DNA from: Bacteroidota bacterium
GTDB lineage: Bacteria; Bacteroidota; Bacteroidia; Bacteroidales; ML635J-15
DNA: 64,000 nucleotides
Assembly: GCA_029558535.1 (NCBI GenBank)
Contig: JAKQEK010000318.1
Location: 1-64,000, forward strand
Direction: 5' to 3'
The stretch's first letter is position 1, and each line of letters begins with the position of its first letter. The notes beneath the pieces are model-generated. The model saw only the letters and a list, made by a program, of their open reading frames with translations. It was not told the DNA's origin and made no database searches. Both the position numbers and the translations under genes were made by a program. This document shows positions 56,589 through 64,000 of the stretch, piece after piece.

Positions 56589-57164
56589 ATGAAAACAATA
56601 ATCTGTCAACTTTTATTTATTGGTATGTGCATTAGTGTTAATGCTCAAATTGTTTCTTTTTCTGTTGATGCAGAAAAACAGTATGACAATAATACCAAAA
56701 CTACTTATCTTACTCTAACAGGTAGTATTGATAATGATATGATTGTAGATATTGAAAGAGAGATAATAAATTATCCCGAAGTAAATACATTTGCATTCTA
56801 TAAGAATGATGCAGAAATGAAATGTATGTATAATGTGAATATTTCGTTAAGTGATACAGAAATTATTCAGATGATAAATGATATTTATGATGTTTACCTG
56901 AATTCTGATTTTGGTATTGATTTTCCTAATACTGTTTACGGGGCTGATCAAAAGACAGTTAAATTTATAGTTTCAGGAATAATTGATGAAGGTCACAAAC
57001 AAGAAATTATTGAAACATTATCTGATAATCCTGTTGTAGTTGCGATAGAAATAAATCCACAAAATATATGTAAATTGTCTGTAATGACAAACGTTGAAAA
57101 ATATATGATAGAAGAATTATTCAGTGAGTTGGATCTCGAAATAGTAGTAATTAATAAGCGATAA
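56589..57164 (+). CDS. Small secreted protein with two ferredoxin-like repeats
   Basis: This 191-residue protein has a Sec signal (MKTIICQLLFIGMCISVNAQ). Its body contains two similar beta-alpha-beta segments: VDIEREIINYPEVNTFAFY with KCMYNVNISLSDTEIIQMIND, and HKQEIIETLSDNPVVVAIEI with ICKLSVMTNVEKYMIEELFSEL. This looks like duplicated HMA/ferredoxin-like folds without the metal-binding cysteines (inference). It is 11 bp upstream of the 1229-residue adhesin gene, so co-expression and a joint role are likely. Confidence 0.75.
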   Translation: MKTIICQLLFIGMCISVNAQIVSFSVDAEKQYDNNTKTTYLTLTGSIDNDMIVDIEREIINYPEVNTFAFYKNDAEMKCMYNVNISLSDTEIIQMINDIYDVYLNSDFGIDFPNTVYGADQKTVKFIVSGIIDEGHKQEIIETLSDNPVVVAIEINPQNICKLSVMTNVEKYMIEELFSELDLEIVVINKR

Positions 57165-57175
57165 ACTCTGATAAA

Positions 57176-60100
57176 ATGAAACCCATGAAAAATATATATA
57201 AAATGAAATTCATAGTAACTTTTCTGGTATTTGTTCTGATTTCAGCATTTAGCTTTGGTCAGTGTACACATTCTATATGTTTATTAGATACCTACGGAGA
57301 TGGGTGGAACGGAGGATCGGTAACCGTAAATGTTGGTGGAGTAAATGTTATTAGCGGAGCTACATTAAGTTCCGGATATGGGCCAAGTTGCTACAATTTC
57401 TCAGTTACAACCGGGCAAACAATAACTGTAACTTATACAGCAGGATCTTGGTCTTATGAAAATTATTATATCGTTTATAACAACGCGGGTGGAAGTGGAA
57501 CAACTCTGTACAATTCAGGCTCAGGCTCAACTCCTCCAACCTCACATGCTGTAACTGCAAACTGTACCGGTGGCGGTGGTTTGCCGGCAAGTACTTGTGT
57601 AGATGCATTACCGTTTTGTACAAGTGATGCATATACATTTCCTGCAAGCACAAATGTACCAAGCATGGGTTCAGTAGGTTGTTTATACACTACTCCAAAT
57701 CCGGCTTGGTATTGGATGGAAATTGGTAATCCTGGTAATATTGATATTTACATGTCCAGTGGTGGAGACGTTGATTTTATAGCATGGGGACCTTTTACAT
57801 CACTTGCTGCTGCTTGTGCAACTAATTTAATGTCAAATTCGGGCGTTGATTGCAGTTATTCTACTGCAGCACAAGAAACGGCAAATCTAACGAATACTCA
57901 AACAGGTCAGGTTTATGTTCTATTAATTACAAATTATGCAAATATTGTTACAAATATTTCTTTCAGTCAAACAGGTGGAGCCGGCTCAACAAATTGTGGT
58001 ATTATTGCTCCGCCAATTACCAATAATGGACCTTTATGTGCAGGTCAGACATTGCAATTGACAGTTTCAAATCCGGTAGCCGGGGCAACTTATATGTGGT
58101 CAGGGCCAAATGGTTGGTCATCAACAACAATGAACCCAACAATAACAAATGTAACTACTGCTAATGCAGGAACATACAGTTTAGCTATTACTGTTGGGAC
58201 TGAAACCAGTCCTCCCGTTACTACGGATGTAGTGATAAATCCTAATGTAACACCTACATTTAATGCGGTAGGGCCATATTGCTCGGGAGCAAGTATTTCT
58301 GCATTACCAACAACATCAACCAACAGTATTACAGGGACATGGTCACCCGCAATAAATAATACGGCTACAACAACTTATACGTTCACTCCCTCAGCAGGTC
58401 AATGTGCAAACACTACAACAATGGGGATTACTATTAATCCGAATGTTACACCTACATTCACTTCTGTTGGTCCATACTGTGCAGGAACAAGTATTCCGGC
58501 ATTACCGACAACATCAAACAACGGTATAACAGGAACATGGTCACCTGCAATAAACAATTCAACTACAACTAGTTATACTTTTACTCCTACAGCAGGACAA
58601 TGTGCAGTAACAACTTCAATGTCAATAACGATAACGCCATTGACAACTCCAACATTTACTGCTGTAGGACCGTATTGTTCAGGTGCTACAATCAGTGCCT
58701 TGCCTACGACATCTAATAACGGAATAACAGGAACTTGGTCACCAGCAATTAATAATACTGCTACTACGACCTATACATTTACACCTACTGCAGGTCAATG
58801 TGCCAATACAACTACAATGACTATTACAATAAATCCTAATGTAACTCCTACATTTACCGTTCCCGGTCCATATTGTTCAGGGGCAAGTGTTCCGGCATTG
58901 CCAACAACTTCAACAAATGGAGTAACAGGTAGCTGGTCACCTGCAATTAACAATTCTGCAACAACAACTTATACATTTACCCCAACAGCAGGAGTATGTG
59001 CAACAAGCACCTCGATTACTGTTATAGTAAACGATAATCTTTTGCCTACTTTCAATCCTGTAGGACCATATTGTTATGGTACAACAATACCTTCGTTGCC
59101 GACAACATCCTTAAATGGAGTTTCTGGTACATGGTCACCTGCAATTAATAATACAGCAACGACAACTTATACTTTTACTCCTAGTGCAGGTCAATGTGCT
59201 ACTTCAACATCTCTTTCAATAGAAATAGGATTTTTGGAAACCGAAGTTATTTCTACAACTAATCAATTTTGTGATGCTTATGGTACCGCAACAATTAGTG
59301 GTTTAGGCGGTACTGAACCCTATAACTATTCTTGGCCATCTCCGGCAACTGGAACAATAGGTGGAACTGCATCAAATCTTACAGCCGGCAATTATATTGT
59401 TAGTATTTCTGACGCTGTTGGTTGTCAGGCTACACAAAGTTTCACAATTGGTTTTACAGATAATATGCAAGTTACTGCTAATGTTAGTTCAAATCCTTTG
59501 TGTTATGGGGATGCAAATGGCTCTGCAAATGTTAATATTACTCATGGAACAGGTCCTTTTAATGTGAACTGGGGGGTAAATAGTGCTTATACAGGTTTGA
59601 CCAATTATAGTATAAGTGGTTTGTCTAGTGGTAATTATTACATCACTGTTACCGATGTTAATGGTTGTAATGATACTGTAATGGTTAACCTTTCAAATCC
59701 TCCACAATTAGTAGCATCGGCAACTTACACTCAGATTGCTTGTTCGGGAGAAAGTGCTACCGTAACAGTTACAGCTACCGGTGGTACTCCAAGTTATAGT
59801 GGTACAGGTACTTTTACTGTTCCTGCCGGTACATATAATTACACTGTAACTGATTCGCATGTTTGCCAATCAGTTGCTAGTGTGACTGTGCCTGTTGCAC
59901 CGGCTCCAGTAAGCATATATGCATCGGTAAGTAACGTAACTTGTTTCGGTGCAAGTGATGGTTCAATTTCTATCACAACATCAGGAGGAACATCACCGTA
60001 TTATTATCAATGGAGTAATTTCTTACCTCAGTCACATATTACCGGATTATCTGCAGGGCAGTATAGCGTAACAGTTCATGATTATAATGATTGTTCTGTA

Positions 60101-60865
60101 ACAGGTACTTATACGATTACAGAACCAGAGGAAATGAAACTTGATTTTACCTCTACTGATTTGTCATGTTATGGTGAAGCAAATGGTAGTGTGCAGATGG
60201 TAGCCGAAGGAGGACATCCGCCATATACTTTTGAGATGTACAATGATAGATACAATGGTAATGGGGCATATCAGCGTAATTTAAGTGAAGGACATTATAC
60301 GATTTTTGTCAGGGATGCGAATGGATGTACGAAAACGAGAAATATCCTAATCTTAAGTCCGGCAGAACTACAAGTTTCATTAGTCTCGACAAATCCAAGT
60401 TGTATTGGAAATGATGATGGCTCAGTAGTAGTATATGTATCCGGAGGCACAGAACCTTATACATATGTTTTTGAGGATATATTCTTCCCTGATAATAATA
60501 TTACAAGCTTAAGGGAAGGTGACTATTCACTGGAAATTATAGATGCGAATAACTGTAATAAAAGAATTAATTCTGTTAAATTGGTAGATAATCCATACGA
60601 CTGTATTGCTATTCCTAATGCGTTTACTCCAAACGGAGACGGAATTAACGATACTTGGATAATTGACGGTATAGATAAATTCCCACAGTCTGTTACACAG
60701 GTATTTAATCGCTGGGGTCAAACTGTTTATTACGGCTATCCTGATGACGACCCATGGGATGGTAATTTCAGTGGTAAACTTGTACCTTCAGGAACCTATG
60801 TTTTCTTCCTTAATTTATTTAATGGACAAGCAATTTATAAGGGTACTGTTAATGTGATTTATTAA
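57176..60865 (+). CDS. Large repeat adhesin with T9SS type B sorting domain
   Basis: This 1229-residue protein has a signal segment (IVTFLVFVLISAFSFGQ), an N-terminal domain with DTYGDGWNGGSVTV, a PPC-like domain (about 145-275), an Ig-like domain (NNGPLCAGQTLQLTV...), and then five tandem 66-residue Ig-like repeats (58244-59233). SprB-type repeats follow (GTATISGLGGTEPYNYSWPSP, GSANVNITHGTGPFNVNW, GSISITTSGGTSPYYYQWSN and others), then a type B sorting domain (IPNAFTPNGDGINDTW...FNRWGQTVYY). This is consistent with a surface adhesin or gliding-related protein. No enzyme motif is seen. Confidence 0.9.
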   Translation: MKPMKNIYKMKFIVTFLVFVLISAFSFGQCTHSICLLDTYGDGWNGGSVTVNVGGVNVISGATLSSGYGPSCYNFSVTTGQTITVTYTAGSWSYENYYIVYNNAGGSGTTLYNSGSGSTPPTSHAVTANCTGGGGLPASTCVDALPFCTSDAYTFPASTNVPSMGSVGCLYTTPNPAWYWMEIGNPGNIDIYMSSGGDVDFIAWGPFTSLAAACATNLMSNSGVDCSYSTAAQETANLTNTQTGQVYVLLITNYANIVTNISFSQTGGAGSTNCGIIAPPITNNGPLCAGQTLQLTVSNPVAGATYMWSGPNGWSSTTMNPTITNVTTANAGTYSLAITVGTETSPPVTTDVVINPNVTPTFNAVGPYCSGASISALPTTSTNSITGTWSPAINNTATTTYTFTPSAGQCANTTTMGITINPNVTPTFTSVGPYCAGTSIPALPTTSNNGITGTWSPAINNSTTTSYTFTPTAGQCAVTTSMSITITPLTTPTFTAVGPYCSGATISALPTTSNNGITGTWSPAINNTATTTYTFTPTAGQCANTTTMTITINPNVTPTFTVPGPYCSGASVPALPTTSTNGVTGSWSPAINNSATTTYTFTPTAGVCATSTSITVIVNDNLLPTFNPVGPYCYGTTIPSLPTTSLNGVSGTWSPAINNTATTTYTFTPSAGQCATSTSLSIEIGFLETEVISTTNQFCDAYGTATISGLGGTEPYNYSWPSPATGTIGGTASNLTAGNYIVSISDAVGCQATQSFTIGFTDNMQVTANVSSNPLCYGDANGSANVNITHGTGPFNVNWGVNSAYTGLTNYSISGLSSGNYYITVTDVNGCNDTVMVNLSNPPQLVASATYTQIACSGESATVTVTATGGTPSYSGTGTFTVPAGTYNYTVTDSHVCQSVASVTVPVAPAPVSIYASVSNVTCFGASDGSISITTSGGTSPYYYQWSNFLPQSHITGLSAGQYSVTVHDYNDCSVTGTYTITEPEEMKLDFTSTDLSCYGEANGSVQMVAEGGHPPYTFEMYNDRYNGNGAYQRNLSEGHYTIFVRDANGCTKTRNILILSPAELQVSLVSTNPSCIGNDDGSVVVYVSGGTEPYTYVFEDIFFPDNNITSLREGDYSLEIIDANNCNKRINSVKLVDNPYDCIAIPNAFTPNGDGINDTWIIDGIDKFPQSVTQVFNRWGQTVYYGYPDDDPWDGNFSGKLVPSGTYVFFLNLFNGQAIYKGTVNVIY
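58244..59233 (+). repeat. Five tandem 198-bp (66-residue) coding repeats
   Basis: Units start at 58244, 58442, 58640, 58838 and 59036, exactly 198 bp apart. Each encodes PTFxxVGPYCxG...LPTTSxNGxTGTWSPAINN...TYTFTPxAGQCA. Units 1-3 are more alike than 4 and 5. A related unit also occurs in the last gene of the window. Confidence 0.9.
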
Positions 60866-61173
60866 AATAACACATAAATTGTAGATGACTAATACTCAAA
60901 TTTGCTAGATATAATAATTTACTATAAATGTATATTTGTATATAGTTGTTATATAAGCTGTTCATCAATAGTTAATTACATAATCAACCTTTTTTTAATT
61001 TTGCCGTCAGTAAGGTTGTTCATTATTAAAAATGAAAATTAATTGAATATTTATATTTTGTTTATTAATACACGTTTTTCGGAAATTAAGGCTCTGTTAA
61101 GTATTTTTGAAATAAATTAGCATAGAAAATTCAATATAGATGTTGACAGAATAATATTTAAAATTATAATTAT
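60866..61173. other. Intergenic region with candidate promoters
   Basis: This 308-bp AT-rich gap has two TAnnTTTG-type elements, TATATTTG (60931-60938) and TATTTTTG (61102-61109); the second is better placed for the ATG at 61174. No RNA gene or repeat is seen. Confidence 0.45.
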
Positions 61174-61545
61174 ATGAATATCTTAAAAAATGTTTTATTA
61201 ATTGGTTTTTTACTGACTATCTCCATTGCTTCTTTCTCACAGGTTACAACTGAAAATAGTGTTGTAAGAGAAAATGACGAAAATGGCTCTAATTATGTTA
61301 CACCAGTCATGACGAATACTGTAAAAACAGGAGGCGAACCAAGTACTATAACACAAAAAGTTATTGAGTTAGCTGTAGGAGATAATGCTGCTGCAGAAAG
61401 AACAGTTCGATATCTTAAAGTGGAACGTACTCCTCCTGTTTTAAAAATAGTAAGTGATGAAGAATACGCTAGGCTTGAAGGCAAAGAACAGGAGAGTGTT
61501 ATTAGCGAATCAGAGGTTATAGAACTAATCAATCAATTTAAATAG
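61174..61545 (+). CDS. Small secreted hypothetical protein
   Basis: This 123-residue protein has a Sec signal (MNILKNVLLIGFLLTISIASFSQ). The mature part is polar, with VENDENGSNY-like and GDNAAAERTVRYLKVERTPPVLKI segments and an acidic C-terminal helix. No family was recognised. It ends 7 bp before a larger secreted protein gene, the same arrangement as the small gene at 56589. Confidence 0.7.
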   Translation: MNILKNVLLIGFLLTISIASFSQVTTENSVVRENDENGSNYVTPVMTNTVKTGGEPSTITQKVIELAVGDNAAAERTVRYLKVERTPPVLKIVSDEEYARLEGKEQESVISESEVIELINQFK

Positions 61546-61552
61546 AAAACTT

Positions 61553-63121
61553 ATGAAGAAGTTATTATTAATAATAGCAATATCTGTTTTTGCATTAAAT
61601 CTATTTTCACAAAGTAATTGTAGCTCTGCAATTTCTTTAACACCGGGTTCACAACAATGTGGGACAAATAGTTATACGGGAGACTTTCCTGATGATAACA
61701 CATCACCGCTAAATCCTTGTTATGATTATTTTAATGATGGAGAATACTGGTTTAAATATACAGCTAATGGTAGTCCATTACAATTGGATGTTGGCAGTCT
61801 TACAAGTTCTTGGTCAGGGATTTTTGTTTTGGATGGTTGCCCATCCAGTGCGCCGAGTTGTATTGAATATGATTATAGCTCTTCAACTGCGGGTTATTCA
61901 ATTACAACGCCTTCGTTAACACCTGGAGTAACTTATTACATTGTGATAGCGAATTGGTCGACTCCTTACAGTACAGACTTCTGTCTGGATGCCACAGAAC
62001 TTACACCACCTTGTATTCCAGCACTATATAATTATACTCAGAATTGTGCACCAGATAATTCATATTATGATTTGGTAGTGAATATAACTTCAATGAATGA
62101 TGCTGCTACAGTTGATATTCTTACAGGAACTACTACACATTATTCAAATGTTGGTACTGGATCTTATACTATTAGTGGATTAACATCTGGAGTTACGATA
62201 AATGTTATTGATCATTTAGATATACACTGTGTTTTAAGTATGAATGTTTCTATGTGCGACTTATGTAGTGGCCCAAATGCCCCGTCTGATTTATGTGCAG
62301 ATGCTCCTTTGATTGATTTATCGCAACCTTTTGAAGGAAGTACTGACTGTTCATACACTGTTGGCCCTACATACCCGACCGAAAGTTGCGGGATTAGTCT
62401 TGATAATGATTCCTGGATGACATTTATTGCCGGTAGTACTGATGTAGAAATGGATTATACTGTTGGGGATTGTTCTCCAATAAATGATGGAATACAGTTA
62501 ACGGTGTTTTATGGGGCAAATTGCGGATCATTAACTGAGTTGCCAGGCTCGTGTGTTAATCCTACGGGTGAAAATACTACGGGCACATGGAACTTTTCGG
62601 GTTTGACTATTGGACAGACATATTGGATTAGAATAGACGGATATGCCGGTGATTTGTGTAATTATTCTTTTGAACCGATTGGCGGAGTGGTTATTACACC
62701 TCCAAATGATGAATGTCCTGATGCCATCTTGCTTGACTGTGATGATACAGATATTGCAAGTAATATACTTGCAACTGATGTTGATGCTCCGGCAGGTTGT
62801 TCAGGGGGTGGAACCCCTTCAGAAGGTGTATGGTACACATTTATTGGAAATGGACAAGAAGTAATAATTTCAACAGATAACCCCGGAACAAATTTCGACA
62901 CAGAAATAAATGTTTTTGTTGGTCCTTGTACTGCTTTAACTTGTGTTGGTGGAGATAATGATGGAGGTACCGGAATGACTTCTTCTTATACATTTACAAC
63001 AACAACTGGTGTGGAATATTTTATTTATGTTGATGGTGACGGATCTGCAATTGGACAGTTTGAAATTAGTCTTACTTGCAATTCTACCCCATGTGATGCT
63101 GATGCCGGTGTTTGGGACTAA
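61553..63121 (+). CDS. Secreted protein with PPC-like domains, no sorting domain seen
   Basis: This 522-residue protein has a Sec signal (LLLIIAISVFALNLFSQ). It then has a first PPC-like domain (about 20-145), a middle beta-rich segment, and two more PPC-like domains (NDSWMTFIAGSTDVEMDY and GVWYTFIGNGQEVIISTDNPG). It ends abruptly at CDADAGVWD with a TAA, with no T9SS sorting domain, unlike its neighbours. In comparable proteins a CxADAG motif starts another Ig-like repeat, so this may be a truncated member. The next gene starts 15 bp on. Confidence 0.8.
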   Translation: MKKLLLIIAISVFALNLFSQSNCSSAISLTPGSQQCGTNSYTGDFPDDNTSPLNPCYDYFNDGEYWFKYTANGSPLQLDVGSLTSSWSGIFVLDGCPSSAPSCIEYDYSSSTAGYSITTPSLTPGVTYYIVIANWSTPYSTDFCLDATELTPPCIPALYNYTQNCAPDNSYYDLVVNITSMNDAATVDILTGTTTHYSNVGTGSYTISGLTSGVTINVIDHLDIHCVLSMNVSMCDLCSGPNAPSDLCADAPLIDLSQPFEGSTDCSYTVGPTYPTESCGISLDNDSWMTFIAGSTDVEMDYTVGDCSPINDGIQLTVFYGANCGSLTELPGSCVNPTGENTTGTWNFSGLTIGQTYWIRIDGYAGDLCNYSFEPIGGVVITPPNDECPDAILLDCDDTDIASNILATDVDAPAGCSGGGTPSEGVWYTFIGNGQEVIISTDNPGTNFDTEINVFVGPCTALTCVGGDNDGGTGMTSSYTFTTTTGVEYFIYVDGDGSAIGQFEISLTCNSTPCDADAGVWD

Positions 63122-63136
63122 AAATTAATAGAAATT

Positions 63137-64000
63137 ATGATTATGAAAAGACTCAAATATATATTATTATTATTTTCGATTATTTTTTCCATTAATCTGT
63201 CGGCACAATGTGATTATTATAACTCTGTCAGTGTTAGTACATCAGGATATCAAACAGCTGCAGGTTATCATCAGGTTTATGTATTTGTTGATGATTTGAC
63301 AGGGATTATTATGGAAGTAAATACCTCAGGTGTTTTTACTCCCACTTTTAGTGGATTGTACCGAATTTACGCAGTCAATTATTTAGACCCGACTCCACCT
63401 TCTCTAGTTGCAGGTAGTCTTTGGTCTAGTGTTGAAACCTATGCTCTGGCAAATTGTGTGGATATATTGGGACCATATACAGGTAGTTCTGTAAGTATTT
63501 GTGAAGAAGTCTGTGAGTTAGATGATATAATTGTTTCAACGACAGGTTATCATACAGGTGCAGGTTTTCAACAAACTTATGTTTTAGTAAATAGCTCGGG
63601 TACAATACTTGAATCCAATACTTCCGGTACTTTTACAGGTTATCCCGATGGCATTTATTATGTTTATGCGGTAAATACAGAAGAAACAGATGTTGTAAAT
63701 GAAATATCGGATTTAGGACCATGGGCTGAAGTTAATTCTATGATGAGTACTTATTGTATGGATATTATCGGACCCAGAGTAATTGATCATTATGAATATG
63801 TGATTCCTACTTTTAATTTGATTGGCCCATATTGTGTTGGCGATACTCCTGATGCTCTACCCGGTTCTTCAACTAACAGCCCTGCAATAACAGGTAGTTG
63901 GTCACCGGCGACAATATCAACAGCAAGTGACGGAACAACCACTTATACATTTACACCTGATGCAGGTCAGTGTGCTACTACTCAAACTATGGATATAACA
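63137..64000 (+). CDS. Secreted Ig-like repeat protein, N-terminal part (runs off window)
   Basis: An open frame of 288 codons reaches the right edge without a stop. Starts at 63137 (MIMKRLK) or 63143 (MKRLK) are possible. The signal segment is ILLLFSIIFSINLSAQ. The body has two similar domains (SVSTSGYQTAAGYHQVYVFV and IVSTTGYHTGAGFQQTYVLV), then one copy of the same 66-residue repeat as in the 1229-residue adhesin (PTFNLIGPYCVGD...GSWSPAT...TYTFTPDAGQCA). It is probably a T9SS surface protein, but the C-terminus is not in view. Confidence 0.85.
   Translation, partial: MIMKRLKYILLLFSIIFSINLSAQCDYYNSVSVSTSGYQTAAGYHQVYVFVDDLTGIIMEVNTSGVFTPTFSGLYRIYAVNYLDPTPPSLVAGSLWSSVETYALANCVDILGPYTGSSVSICEEVCELDDIIVSTTGYHTGAGFQQTYVLVNSSGTILESNTSGTFTGYPDGIYYVYAVNTEETDVVNEISDLGPWAEVNSMMSTYCMDIIGPRVIDHYEYVIPTFNLIGPYCVGDTPDALPGSSTNSPAITGSWSPATISTASDGTTTYTFTPDAGQCATTQTMDIT

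Noticed and set aside
58244-59233. CRISPR-like regular repeats at 198-bp spacing
   Set aside because: These are in-frame coding repeats encoding 66-residue Ig-like domains.

Overview
This is an AT-rich window of a Bacteroidota chromosome, most likely from the Bacteroidales or a close relative. The evidence is TAnnTTTG-type promoter elements, weak Shine-Dalgarno signals, many secreted proteins ending in type IX secretion (T9SS) sorting domains of both type A (YPNP...) and type B (FTPNGDG...), an RseC-RnfBCDGEA operon, and core genes (rpmH, rpsO, pnp, smpB, miaA, xerD) that resemble Bacteroidota versions. No T9SS machinery gene lies in the window.

Layout. 1-6.1 kb: a truncated surface protein, a DUF2851 protein, three tandem paralogous small membrane proteins, a hemolysin III-like protein, and a lipoprotein/outer-membrane barrel pair. 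6.3-9.8 kb: rpmH, rsmG, an ECF sigma factor, a glycosyltransferase and mazG, all on the minus strand. 9.8-15.3 kb: a complete Rnf ion-pumping ferredoxin:NAD oxidoreductase operon led by rseC, with a palindrome next to its promoter. 15.4-20.6 kb: a peptidylarginine deiminase closely resembling Porphyromonas gingivalis PPAD, directly downstream of an Arg-gingipain-like C25 protease on the same strand. 20.9-33.9 kb: two very large T9SS surface proteins separated by a tRNA-Pro gene and an unusual array of tRNA 5'-half copies interrupted by palindromic inserts. 34-42 kb: trkH, a Sua5/YciO-like gene, a fructose-6-phosphate aldolase/transaldolase, an ExbB-ExbD-TonB-TonB transport energiser, elbB and a GH13 trehalose-synthase-like enzyme. 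42-46.7 kb: a choice-of-anchor-L/SprB-repeat adhesin. 46.7-56 kb: housekeeping genes (xerD, aroQ, rpsO, pnp, miaA, smpB, plsY) and an M13 metallopeptidase lipoprotein. 56-64 kb: a series of large repeat-rich secreted proteins, two of them preceded by a small secreted protein.

The most interesting system is the gingipain-PPAD gene pair. In P. gingivalis, Arg-gingipains expose C-terminal arginines and PPAD converts them to citrulline, but to my knowledge the genes are not adjacent there. Here a 41-bp gap with no GC-rich terminator separates the two genes, a strong terminator follows the deiminase, and the catalytic and specificity residues I could align by eye from memory are present in both. 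This suggests a dedicated, co-expressed, secreted proteolysis-plus-citrullination module.

The second notable structure is the tRNA-Pro array at 28.8-29.65 kb. It holds five copies of the same 16-nt tRNA 5' end. Three of the copies carry inserts bounded by TCCC and GGGA/GGGT inside the D-arm region, and two near-identical inserts show a compensatory base-pair change in a hairpin stem.
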